Of a stretch of 64,000 nt of DNA, positions 26,795-33,888 are shown piece after piece. The stretch lies in the NCBI GenBank assembly GCA_035628505.1, contig DASPJR010000118.1, positions 21,688-85,687 of the forward strand. The letters run 5' to 3'. Numbering within the stretch: the stretch's first letter is position 1; the number at the start of each line of letters is the position of its first letter. The notes beneath the pieces are model-generated. The model was not told the origin of the DNA. It did no database searches and saw nothing but the letters and a program-made list of their open reading frames with translations. The position numbers and the translations under genes are program-made. The stretch comes from DASPJR01 sp035628505 (GTDB lineage Bacteria > Planctomycetota > SZUA-567 > H5-PLA8).

Positions 26795-26840
26795 GCGCGG
26801 GAAATTGCCTCGCTGCTCTTTTGCACAAAACGATGGAACA

Positions 26841-26870
26841 AAAAAACAGGCGACTCTCGTGGAGCCGCCT
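26841..26870 (-). terminator. Intrinsic terminator for the EF-hand gene
   Basis: Read on the minus strand, an imperfect stem AGGCGGCTC/GAGAGTCGCCT around CAC is followed by TGTTTTTT. It lies 28 bases after the EF-hand gene stop and may also stop plus-strand reading from the DUF4091 gene. Confidence 0.75.
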
Positions 26871-26898
26871 GCAGCTTTCATGCTCACCGCTGCGACGT

Positions 26899-27264
26899 TT
26901 ATTTCTGACGCTTGGCCTCGCGTTTTGCTTCCCCTTTGTGGCGGCCCATGGCTTCCATCGCGGCACGCTTTTCTTCTTCGTTCAGCGTGCCATCGCCATC
27001 TTTGTCGAAGCGCTTGATGATTTCGGCTTTGTGGTTGGCTTCGCCGCCTTCGCGATGCTTGCCCATCGCTTCCATGGCGGCGCGCTTTTCTTCTTCACTC
27101 AATTTGCCATCGCCATCCTTATCGAAACGCTTGAGCATTTCTTCGTGCTTGCGATGTTCTTTTTCCGGATTACCGCCCTCGCGCTTGCCTCCTTTTTTCG
27201 CAGGATCGCCGGCGTGAAGCGTAAGCCCGACAAGCAGAGCGCACAGCAGCGTGATCATTTTCAT
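26899..27264 (-). CDS. Exported EF-hand calcium-binding protein
   Basis: 121 residues. A short signal peptide (MKMITLLCALLVGLTLHA) precedes a basic, low-complexity region with two canonical EF-hand loops, DKDGDGKLSEEE near 48 and DKDGDGTLNEEE near 85. Each is followed by the same KRAAMEAMG(K/R)H helix, so the protein arose by internal duplication. It should bind calcium in the periplasm or outside the cell. A GGAG ribosome site precedes the ATG. It is a single-gene unit with its own terminator; no regulated partner is evident. Confidence 0.88.
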   Translation of the reverse strand: MKMITLLCALLVGLTLHAGDPAKKGGKREGGNPEKEHRKHEEMLKRFDKDGDGKLSEEEKRAAMEAMGKHREGGEANHKAEIIKRFDKDGDGTLNEEEKRAAMEAMGRHKGEAKREAKRQK

Positions 27265-27366
27265 AGTTTGAATCTCCAGGTCTGCTAAGGGTCAGACGAA
27301 AAATCTGCGGGGAATAATGCAGAAATCTATGCGCCGTATTAAAGATGGGGGGAAGAATGCAGCACG

Positions 27367-28002
27367 TTAGCGTTTGTGCCGGGGCTTTGGCGGCGAGGAC
27401 GCGGGATGAAGTGCTGCCTGCACCCGTTGGCGGAATGCCGGGCACATTTCAGGATGCATTTCGAACAGTTGGCGTTCGGCGCTGACCAGATCAGCCCGTC
27501 CGGACTGCACGATTGATGCAAAATCACCCAGATGCCGCGGCTGATTGGAATAGAGATACAGCAGTAGAAGATGTTCAAGCGTTGCGACGCGCGCGGATGT
27601 GCCGAACACGCTTTTTCGTCCGGCTTCTTCGATTGCGAGTGCTTCGGGATTGCCGGCGGCGATGAGTAAATCGACTTCTACTCCCGTCTTGCGGTCGCGG
27701 AATATGACCATCGGGTCGTCACCTTCAGAATCTGCAGAGAGTGTTTCGAACCCTGCTTTTTTTAAGGCTTCAATTGCCGCCAACCCGTGCTCGGTAGTCA
27801 CTGTCAGATCAATGTCCCGCGTCATTCGAGGCAATCCGCGTACGGCGAGAGCAGTCGCTCCAATTACGCAGTACGGCACGCGCGAACGGCGGATGGCCTG
27901 CAACGCGCGGCGTGCCGTAGCGGCGAGTCCGGTGGTCTTTCCGCTCATAGGATCAGTCACCATGACGTCCAGTACGTTGTTCGATGACCATCGGCTTACC
28001 AT
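27367..28002 (-). CDS. Nucleotidyltransferase-fold protein (AbiEii/MNT-like)
   Basis: Up to 211 residues. The core VPYCVIGATALAVRGLPRMT with RDIDLTV has the G-(A/S)-x-A-x-x-x-(R/G)-x-x-x-R-x-T-x-D-x-D pattern of minimal nucleotidyltransferases. A second acidic site is in VEVDLLIA. This resembles AbiEii/AbiGii-type or DUF6036-like proteins, which often act as toxins with an antitoxin partner; no cognate antitoxin gene is adjacent, so a toxin role is unsupported. The start may be ATG 28002, or ATG 27963, since a TATACT hexamer at 28011-28016 on the minus strand would put a transcript start near 28004. The C-terminus is basic and proline-rich. Confidence 0.75.
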   Translation of the reverse strand: MVSRWSSNNVLDVMVTDPMSGKTTGLAATARRALQAIRRSRVPYCVIGATALAVRGLPRMTRDIDLTVTTEHGLAAIEALKKAGFETLSADSEGDDPMVIFRDRKTGVEVDLLIAAGNPEALAIEEAGRKSVFGTSARVATLEHLLLLYLYSNQPRHLGDFASIVQSGRADLVSAERQLFEMHPEMCPAFRQRVQAALHPASSPPKPRHKR

Positions 28003-28442
28003 AGCTGAAGTATACCCGAACTTTGCACATCTAAATCTCTAATTTCGATTCTTCACCTGCCAGGTTATTGCGTTCTCGATTTCCGAGGAGCCTGACCGCT
28101 CGGTCTAGTTTCACTTGAAAGTAAAGAACACTGGACTTAGGCGGTGAGGCATCACGACCTTAAGCAGCGCTGCTTTTCAATATTTTTCTTTTAGGTCACA
28201 TATGCGTCACAAGCGGTGTATTCTCCTATGAAAGCAGAGCCCGCCAGACAACTCCTCAGTGCTTCCCAAATATTTTCGCTAAAAAAAGATTGACTTGTCA
28301 TGACAACATGACAGGATCCGGTGTATTCAATAGCGAGCTCAGCCATCGGCGTCAGGTTTTCCCGTCCTGCGCCGGCCTCTTCCGCACAAGGGCGGGGACG
28401 GCAGACTAAAGCGGGAGTGTTCGACGCGGGAGGTCGCCAGCT
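28003..28442. other. Divergent region before the GntR regulator gene
   Basis: 440 bases. It holds a TATACT -10-like box on the minus strand for the nucleotidyltransferase gene and the GntR-type palindrome at 28295-28306 with an extra half site CATGACA at 28307-28313. No other feature is recognised; overlapping minus-strand open frames look like shadows. Confidence 0.5.
28295..28313. promoter_or_regulatory. Probable GntR operator upstream of its own gene
   Basis: A perfect 12-base palindrome TTGTCATGACAA is followed directly by an extra half site CATGACA. The core TGTCATGACA recurs before the aldolase gene at 29362-29371. It lies about 135 bases upstream of the regulator ATG, consistent with autoregulation. 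Confidence 0.65.
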
Positions 28443-29279
28443 ATGCAACTCGACATGTCGTCTCCGGTTCCTCTCTATCACCAGCTTCAGGATATCCTGC
28501 GCGCTGAAATCGCCCGCAAGGTTTACAACGTCGGCGGAAAGCTGCCGAGCGAACACGAACTCTGCCGCACCTACGGCGTCACGCGCCCAACCGTGCGCCA
28601 GGCGCTGGAAGGCCTCGTGCGCGAGGGCCTCGTACACAAGCATCGCGGCAAGGGCGCATTCGTCACCGAACCACCGCTGCCGATCGGCCTGTTCTCTCTG
28701 ACCGGGACTAGCGACGCGTTCGCCGCGCAAAAGCTGAAAGTCGAAACGCGCGTGCTATCGGTCGAACGCGTGCCCACGTGTCTGCTGGCTGAAGGAAGCG
28801 ATCCGGCCGGCGGCTGGGTGAAGCTCGAACGCATGCGCCGTGTCAACGGCGTGCCGACGTTCTTCGAATACACGTGGATTCATGCTTCGCTCGTGCCCAA
28901 TCTCGAGCGCATGGACCTGAACAACCGCTCGCTCTTTCATACGCTGGCCGAGCAGTTCAAGCTGCGCGTCGATGGCGGCCGCCAGCGCTTCAGCGGCACG
29001 GCTGCTCCGCTTCCCGTCGCTCAGGCCCTGAACATCAAACCGGGCGTTCCGCTGTTGCGTGTGGTCCGCTCGATGTCGCTGATCCAGCGTCTGGGCAGCG
29101 GCAACGTGATCACGCCCACGCGTGCAAACAATGCGCTGCAGGTGGATCTTTACGTCGCACAGGGCCCATTTGTTCTCGAGCAGAACATTCCGCCGCAGAA
29201 CAGCAACGTCGGCGGCGCCATCGGCGTCCCCGAGACACCCGTCATCGTGGCCCAGCCGCTGCAAGTCACGGCTGTCTAA
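28443..29279 (+). CDS. GntR family transcriptional regulator (HutC subfamily, UTRA domain)
   Basis: 278 residues. Residues about 8-78 form the GntR winged helix-turn-helix (PLYHQLQDILRAEI, then GGKLPSEHELCRTYGVTRPT and HRGKGAFV). Residues about 85-250 form a UTRA-like effector domain, as in HutC-type regulators, which bind a sugar or amino-acid-derived ligand and release DNA. The first gene of a co-directional sugar operon, it probably controls itself and the aldolase-to-isomerase genes through the TGTCATGACA palindrome found before both. A proline- and valine-rich tail (last 30 residues) is not typical. The effector is unknown. Confidence 0.92.
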   Translation: MQLDMSSPVPLYHQLQDILRAEIARKVYNVGGKLPSEHELCRTYGVTRPTVRQALEGLVREGLVHKHRGKGAFVTEPPLPIGLFSLTGTSDAFAAQKLKVETRVLSVERVPTCLLAEGSDPAGGWVKLERMRRVNGVPTFFEYTWIHASLVPNLERMDLNNRSLFHTLAEQFKLRVDGGRQRFSGTAAPLPVAQALNIKPGVPLLRVVRSMSLIQRLGSGNVITPTRANNALQVDLYVAQGPFVLEQNIPPQNSNVGGAIGVPETPVIVAQPLQVTAV

Positions 29280-29286
29280 CGCAAAA

Positions 29287-29339
29287 ATGTAACGCCGCTT
29301 TTCGCGCGGCGACTCGCGACTTGAAAGGTCGCGTTACAT
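29287..29339. repeat. Inverted repeat that can fold as a three-way junction
   Basis: Outer arms ATGTAACGC and GCGTTACAT are perfect complements. Inside are GCCGC/GCGGC and CGCGAC/GTCGCG hairpins with seven-base loops, so the whole 53-base segment can pair as a closed three-way junction. It begins eight bases after the regulator stop and ends before the operator of the aldolase gene. It could be a dispersed element or a structured RNA; no T-run follows. Confidence 0.55.
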
Positions 29340-29360
29340 GAAAAGCTCGAACTTTACAAC

Positions 29361-29372
29361 TTGTCATGACAT
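29361..29372. promoter_or_regulatory. Probable GntR operator before the aldolase gene
   Basis: TTGTCATGACAT contains the ten-base palindrome TGTCATGACA that also lies upstream of the regulator gene. It is 31 bases upstream of the aldolase ATG, a position where binding would block transcription. Confidence 0.65.
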
Positions 29373-29402
29373 GCTTTACTGATTGAACTGGGGGATTGAA
29401 AA

Positions 29403-30239
29403 ATGGGTAACTGGAAAGCGCGCTTCAACCGGCTCTTCGCCTCGTCCGGAAAATGCTTCGACGTGGCGATCGACCACGGCTTCTTCAACGAGCTCTCATT
29501 TCTGGCCGGCATCGAAAACATGCAGCAGGCGATCGAGACGATCGTCGCGGCCAATCCGGATGCCATTCAGCTCACCGTTGGCCAGGCCGAAATTCTGCAG
29601 CGCATTCCCGGAAAACAGAAGCCATCGCTGGTCTTGCGCACCGACGTTGCAAACGTTTACGGCGCGAAGCTGCCTCGCTACCTCATCAGCCGCATGATTG
29701 AGGACCCTGTCGAGCAGGCGCTGCGCCTGGACGCGGCGTGCGTCGTCGTCAATCTCCTGCTTTTGCCCGAGCAGCCTGAGCTTTACGCCGCGTGCATCGA
29801 TAATGCGCTGAAACTCAAGCCGCAGTGCGAACGCTACGGCATGCCGCTGATGATCGAGCCGCTCGTGATGCAGCCCAACGACAAGAAGGGCGGCTACATG
29901 GTCGACGGCGACATCAAGAAGATTCTGCCGCTCGTGCGCCAGGCACGCGAACTGGGCGCCGACATTATTAAGGCCGATCCGTGCGATGATGTTAACGAGT
30001 ACCACAAAGTTATCGAGACGGCAGGCGTGCCCGTGCTGCCGCGCGGTGGCGGCCGCGCGCCGGATGCAGAAATTTTCCAGCGCACAGTCGATCTAATGAA
30101 ACAAGGCGCGAGCGGAATCGTCTACGGCCGCAACGTAATCCAGCATCCCAATCCAAAGGGCATGACCGAAGCGTTCATGGCGATCGTTCACCGCGGCGCG
30201 ACGGTGCAGGAAGCGTTGAAGATTGTGGGCGGAAAGTAA
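29403..30239 (+). CDS. DhnA/FbaB-type class I aldolase
   Basis: 278 residues with the DeoC/LacD/FbaB fold signature: VAIDHGFF near residue 22, the probable Schiff-base lysine in ADIIKADPCDD near 190, and the phosphate-binding VLPRGGGR near 212 and GIVYGRNV near 238. It should split or form a ketose phosphate, such as a fructose-bisphosphate-like or 6-deoxy-sugar phosphate. It is the first structural gene after the second GntR palindrome, followed by a dehydrogenase and an isomerase of matching orientation, so it probably catalyses the cleavage step of the pathway. The exact substrate cannot be told from sequence. Confidence 0.88.
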   Translation: MGNWKARFNRLFASSGKCFDVAIDHGFFNELSFLAGIENMQQAIETIVAANPDAIQLTVGQAEILQRIPGKQKPSLVLRTDVANVYGAKLPRYLISRMIEDPVEQALRLDAACVVVNLLLLPEQPELYAACIDNALKLKPQCERYGMPLMIEPLVMQPNDKKGGYMVDGDIKKILPLVRQARELGADIIKADPCDDVNEYHKVIETAGVPVLPRGGGRAPDAEIFQRTVDLMKQGASGIVYGRNVIQHPNPKGMTEAFMAIVHRGATVQEALKIVGGK

Positions 30240-30250
30240 ACAAACAAACG

Positions 30251-30350
30251 ACTTCAACACGGAGCCACGGAGGACACGGAGAGCACGGAGTAAAATAAGA
30301 AAGTTTTTGTTCTCCGTGTCCTCCGTGCTCTTCGTGACTCCGTGTTGAAG
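30251..30350. repeat. Long inverted repeat built of CACGGAG units
   Basis: Two arms of about 40 bases (30251-30290 and 30311-30350) are near-perfect inverted copies, starting and ending with CTTCAACACGGAG. Each arm is itself a run of CACGGAGnn units with nine-base period. The loop is 20 bases, AT-rich. It fills the gap between the aldolase and dehydrogenase genes. Confidence 0.85.
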
Positions 30351-30369
30351 TAGTGAAAAAGGACTCAGC

Positions 30370-31512
30370 ATGAAAACGATTCGTTTCGGAATTATCGGTT
30401 GCGGTCTGATGGGCCGAGAATTCGCCTCGGCGGCGGCGCGCTGGTGCCATCTGCTGGACGTGGATGTGCGGCCGGAGATCGTGGGCATCTGCGACAAGAA
30501 CGCCGACCTGTTTGGCTGGTACAAGAAGAACTTCCCGAGCATTACGTTCTACACGGGCGAGCACAAGGAATTGCTCGCGCGGAAGGATGTCGACGCGATC
30601 TACTGCGCCGTCCCGCACAATCTGCACGCGGAGATCTACGAAGACATCATCAATGCGGGCAAGCATCTGCTCGGCGAAAAACCGTTCGGCATCGATGCGC
30701 CGGCCAACGAGCGCATCCTCAAAGCCATTCAGAAAAACCCGAACGTGTTCGTGCGCTGCTCGTCGGAATTCCCTTTTTTTCCAGCGGTGCAGAAGATCAT
30801 TGCGGCGGCCAAGGAAAATCGCTTCGGCACGATTCTTGAAGTTGAATCGGGCTTCCATCATTCGTCCGACCTCGACCCGACCAAGCCGATCAATTGGAAG
30901 CGCATGATCCGCTTCAACGGCGAGTACGGCTGCATGGGCGATCTGGGCATGCACACATTGCATGTACCGCTGCGCCTGGGCTGGATTCCGCAGGACGTGC
31001 GCGCGTGCCTTAGCAAGATCGTGAGGGAGCGCCCAGGCAAGGACGGCAAGATGGAGCCGTGCGAAACGTGGGACAATGCGACGCTGCTGTGCAATGCGAA
31101 AAGCAACGGTCAGACGTTCCCGATCACCATCACAACCAAGCGCATTTCGCCGGGCGATACGGATACCTGGTTTCTAAAAGTGCGCGGCACGAAGCTCTCA
31201 ATGGAGTTCTCGACGCAGAATCCCAAAACGCTGCGCTGGATGGATTACTCGCCCGGCGGCAGGCAGGCGTGGATGAGCGAAGACCTGGGCTACACGCCGC
31301 TTTTCAAGACCATCACCGGGCACATTTTTGAATTCGGATTCACCGATGCGATCCTGCAGATGTGGGCCGCCTTCTGCCTGGAACTGAGCGAAGGTGCCAA
31401 AGCTGTTCACTTCGGCTGCGCGACGCCGCAGGAGACGGTGCTCAGCCACAAGCTCTTTACGGCAGCACTCAAATCGCAGAAAGAGAATTCGGTGGTGGTC
31501 CTGGAGGTGTGA
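30370..31512 (+). CDS. Gfo/Idh/MocA-family dehydrogenase
   Basis: 380 residues, cytoplasmic (no signal peptide). The Rossmann motif IGIIGCGLMG, modified here as FGIIGCGLMGREF, begins near residue 6, and the catalytic-lysine motif GEKPFGID is near 103. The C-terminal substrate domain has GCMGDLGMHTLHV near 190. Its likely reaction is NAD(P)-linked oxidation of a sugar or polyol hydroxyl, as in inositol or glucoside dehydrogenases. It lies between the aldolase and the isomerase-family gene in the GntR operon and is bracketed by two long inverted repeats built of nine-base units. Confidence 0.9.
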   Translation: MKTIRFGIIGCGLMGREFASAAARWCHLLDVDVRPEIVGICDKNADLFGWYKKNFPSITFYTGEHKELLARKDVDAIYCAVPHNLHAEIYEDIINAGKHLLGEKPFGIDAPANERILKAIQKNPNVFVRCSSEFPFFPAVQKIIAAAKENRFGTILEVESGFHHSSDLDPTKPINWKRMIRFNGEYGCMGDLGMHTLHVPLRLGWIPQDVRACLSKIVRERPGKDGKMEPCETWDNATLLCNAKSNGQTFPITITTKRISPGDTDTWFLKVRGTKLSMEFSTQNPKTLRWMDYSPGGRQAWMSEDLGYTPLFKTITGHIFEFGFTDAILQMWAAFCLELSEGAKAVHFGCATPQETVLSHKLFTAALKSQKENSVVVLEV

Positions 31513-31518
31513 GGCGTT

Positions 31519-31655
31519 TTTCATCACAGAGATCACAGAGAATACGGAGACGGTGGGACGGGAATTTAGAAGCCGCTTTAAAACTTACGCGTGGCGGTTG
31601 TTTGCGATAAAACAAATGATTGCCTCTGTGTCCTCTGTGCTCTCTGTGGTGAATA
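31519..31655. repeat. Long inverted repeat built of CACAGAG units
   Basis: Left arm 31519-31548 (TTCATCACAGAG, CACAGAG, TACGGAG) pairs with right arm 31625-31655 (CTCTGTGTCCTCTGTGC, then CTCTGTGGTGAAT). The units repeat with nine-base period, like the element at 30251-30350 but with a different unit. The loop is about 75 bases. Confidence 0.8.
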
Positions 31656-31671
31656 ATTCGAGGTGTTGCCT

Positions 31672-32451
31672 ATGAGCGAAGACTACGATGCCTGGACACG
31701 CCCCAACTTTCAGCCTGGCGGCGGCGATGCTTTCCTGCTCTACGTCGTCTTCGGCGAGTTCGAGCAGCCGTTCGCGCTGTCACGCAAGAAATACCGTTCC
31801 GACGGCGCGCCTGAAGGCGTGACACTTTCGCATTTCACGCGCGAGAAGCACCCGAATGTGTTCAATGCGTTTACCGGCGGGCCGTTCGCAAAATACCTGG
31901 AACAGGCCGGCTTGGAGGAGGCTGTGCACGATTCGCCGGAATGCGTACTGGTGCGCGGCTGTGTGGTCGATCCGCCGAATTTGAAATACATGCAGGACAC
32001 CGTCGGCGTGCTCACCTGTCTTCTCGATCAGGGCGGCGTGGCGCTCGAAGATTCGCAGATCCTGCGCTGGTGGAATCCAGACGAGTGGCGCGAGCGGCTC
32101 TTTGAGCACGGCGAGCCGCGGCCGAACGAGCACACCGTCATCCTCATTTCGGATGAGGAAACCACGGACGGCACGGTTTGGCTGCACACGCGGGGAATGC
32201 GCAAGTTCGGCCGGCCTGACTTGAGCATCCGCAGCGTCAATCCAGCTTACCAGGAATGTTGTGCCGAACTCTGCAACCGGTTTGTGCATCTTCAGGCATT
32301 GGGGCAGATCATTCCGGATGGACAAAAAATTAAAATGCGCGGCCTGCCTGATGGCATGGTCTGCCGCCACGCCGGCGATCTCGATGATCCCGAGTTCAAT
32401 AACGTTCATGTGGAGATTTTGTGGCCGGAGATGGCGAAACGTGACGGGTGA
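31672..32451 (+). CDS. Conserved hypothetical protein (DUF4261-like C-terminus)
   Basis: 259 residues from ATG 31672; the frame also allows a start three codons earlier. I recognise no enzyme motif. The segment VWLHTRGMRKFGRPDLSIRS near 170 recalls DUF4261 proteins, whose function is unknown. The protein is acidic, soluble, without signal peptide or membrane helix. It lies inside the sugar operon between the dehydrogenase and the isomerase. Its last codons (KRDG, TGA) are encoded by the beginning of a dispersed GTGACGGGTGACGAGTGACG element, so the C-terminus was probably rewritten by insertion of that element. Confidence 0.8.
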   Translation: MSEDYDAWTRPNFQPGGGDAFLLYVVFGEFEQPFALSRKKYRSDGAPEGVTLSHFTREKHPNVFNAFTGGPFAKYLEQAGLEEAVHDSPECVLVRGCVVDPPNLKYMQDTVGVLTCLLDQGGVALEDSQILRWWNPDEWRERLFEHGEPRPNEHTVILISDEETTDGTVWLHTRGMRKFGRPDLSIRSVNPAYQECCAELCNRFVHLQALGQIIPDGQKIKMRGLPDGMVCRHAGDLDDPEFNNVHVEILWPEMAKRDG

Positions 32452-32524
32452 CGAGTGACGTGTGACGAGGGAGAACACCGCTCGCGCGGCGCTGTTCGTC
32501 ACTCGTCACCCGCCACCCGTCACA
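32441..32524. repeat. Inverted repeat of the GTGACGGGTGACGAGTGACG family
   Basis: Left arm GTGACGGGTGACGAGTGACG (32441-32460) and a matching inverted right arm ending CCACCCGTCAC surround a CGCTCGCGCGGCG centre. Related single arms occur at 19448 and 46641. The left arm provides the stop codon of the preceding gene. Confidence 0.8.
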
Positions 32525-32574
32525 ACAAACATTGAAGCACAGTTTCAGCAAACATACTTTAAAGGAGACATTGC

Positions 32575-33621
32575 ATGTCAGTGATCAAGGTTGGCAAAGC
32601 CCAGTTCCGTTTCTCGGTCGGTCCGTGGAATCTGCATCCAGGCGCCGATCCCTTCGGCCCGCCCGTGCGTGAAGAGTTTTCGTGGGCGCACAAGATGGAG
32701 ATCTTTAAGGAGATCGGCTTCGACGCCATTCAGTTCCACGATGACGACGTCTGCTCGGCGGAACTGAACCCGGCTGAGACCACCAAGGCCGTGAAGGCCA
32801 TGAAGAAGCAGCTTAAGGACCTGGGCATGGAAGCCGAGTTCGTGGCACCGCGCCTGTGGGAGCATCCCAACACGGTCGATGGTGGCTGGACGGCCAACGA
32901 CCCCAAGTGCCGCAAGTACGCGATCGACCGCAGCAAGCGCGCCATCGATATTGCGCTGGAACTCGGCACGAAGAAGATCGTGCTCTGGCCGGCGCGCGAA
33001 GGCACATACATTCGCGAAGCCAAGGATCCGTTTGAGAGCTATAAGCGTTATAGCGAATACCTCAACACGCTGCTCGATTACGACAGCTCCATACTTCTCC
33101 TCGGCGAGATGAAGCCGAATGAACCGACTGACGCGGCCTACCTGCCCACGCCCGGACACTTCCTCGCCGTGGGCGCGCAGACCAAAGATCCCAAGCGCGT
33201 GGGCGTGCTGATCGAATCGGCGCACTCGCTGCTGCTCGGCGTGGACGCTTCCGACGACATGGCCCTCTGCATGGCGCTCGGCAAGCTCTGGGGCGTGCAT
33301 CTCAACGATCAGGACGGCCTCAAGTACGATCAGGACAAGTCCTTCGGCGCCGTCAATATTCGCCGTGCCTTCAACCAGGTGTGGGTGCTCGCGCGCGGCG
33401 GTTTCGGACAGAAGGGCGAATACGTCGGGCTCGACGTCAAGGCGATGCGCACGCAGAAGCAGGATGCGTCGATGAAGCATCTGTCGAACTCGCTGCAGTT
33501 CTTCAAGGATCTGTGCGAAATTGTTCAGAAAGTCGATGGCGACAAGGTGGCTCAGTGCCGCAACGAGCGCGACTACGAAGAGCTCGAACGCTACATCGTC
33601 CGCCTTCTCATGGGCAAGTAA
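32575..33621 (+). CDS. Xylose-isomerase-family sugar isomerase
   Basis: 348 residues with the xylose isomerase active site: catalytic His in IQFHDDDV (near 55), metal ligands in LGEMKPNEP and IESAH, the paired aspartates in KYDQD, and a later aspartate in GLDVKAMRT. By motif alignment to class I XylA, one metal ligand (D245, in HIDLNGQ) is replaced by histidine in VHLNDQDG. The protein is shorter than XylA (about 390). It should interconvert an aldose and ketose using divalent metals. A strong AAAGGAG ribosome site precedes the ATG. It is the last gene of the GntR operon, before a terminator. Confidence 0.9.
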   Translation: MSVIKVGKAQFRFSVGPWNLHPGADPFGPPVREEFSWAHKMEIFKEIGFDAIQFHDDDVCSAELNPAETTKAVKAMKKQLKDLGMEAEFVAPRLWEHPNTVDGGWTANDPKCRKYAIDRSKRAIDIALELGTKKIVLWPAREGTYIREAKDPFESYKRYSEYLNTLLDYDSSILLLGEMKPNEPTDAAYLPTPGHFLAVGAQTKDPKRVGVLIESAHSLLLGVDASDDMALCMALGKLWGVHLNDQDGLKYDQDKSFGAVNIRRAFNQVWVLARGGFGQKGEYVGLDVKAMRTQKQDASMKHLSNSLQFFKDLCEIVQKVDGDKVAQCRNERDYEELERYIVRLLMGK

Positions 33622-33661
33622 GCGCCGCCACAAAAATACAGTAGCAGCCCGAATTTCTCAG

Positions 33662-33691
33662 AAAACTCTCCGCAGATGCGGGGAGTTTTTT
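33662..33691 (+). terminator. Intrinsic terminator of the GntR sugar operon
   Basis: AACTCTCCGC and GCGGGGAGTT pair (one mismatch) around AGAT and are followed by TTTT. It lies 40 bases after the isomerase stop. Confidence 0.85.
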
Positions 33692-33888
33692 CTTGCGTTG
33701 CCGCCTTTACTGCGGTTGAGGGCAGCGTGACTATTTAATCAGCGCGTGCTCTGTTACAGATTCAATTTTTGAAGAAGTCCACTACACTCTTCGAATCACG
33801 ATTGAGACGGACTTAAATCGGCATTGAAGGTGCTTTGCAACACGAACGCTGAGGCCGTCTAATACATCGAGTTTCTTGTGGAGAAAGC

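Noticed and set aside
27367..28002. Nucleotidyltransferase gene considered as half of an AbiE-type toxin-antitoxin pair
   Set aside because: No antitoxin-like wHTH gene is adjacent on either side, and the divergent neighbour is a full GntR regulator of another operon.
30251..31655. Short regularly repeated units considered as a CRISPR array
   Set aside because: The units are seven to nine bases with two-base spacers arranged as inverted arms, not 23-50 base repeats with unique spacers, and no cas gene is present.
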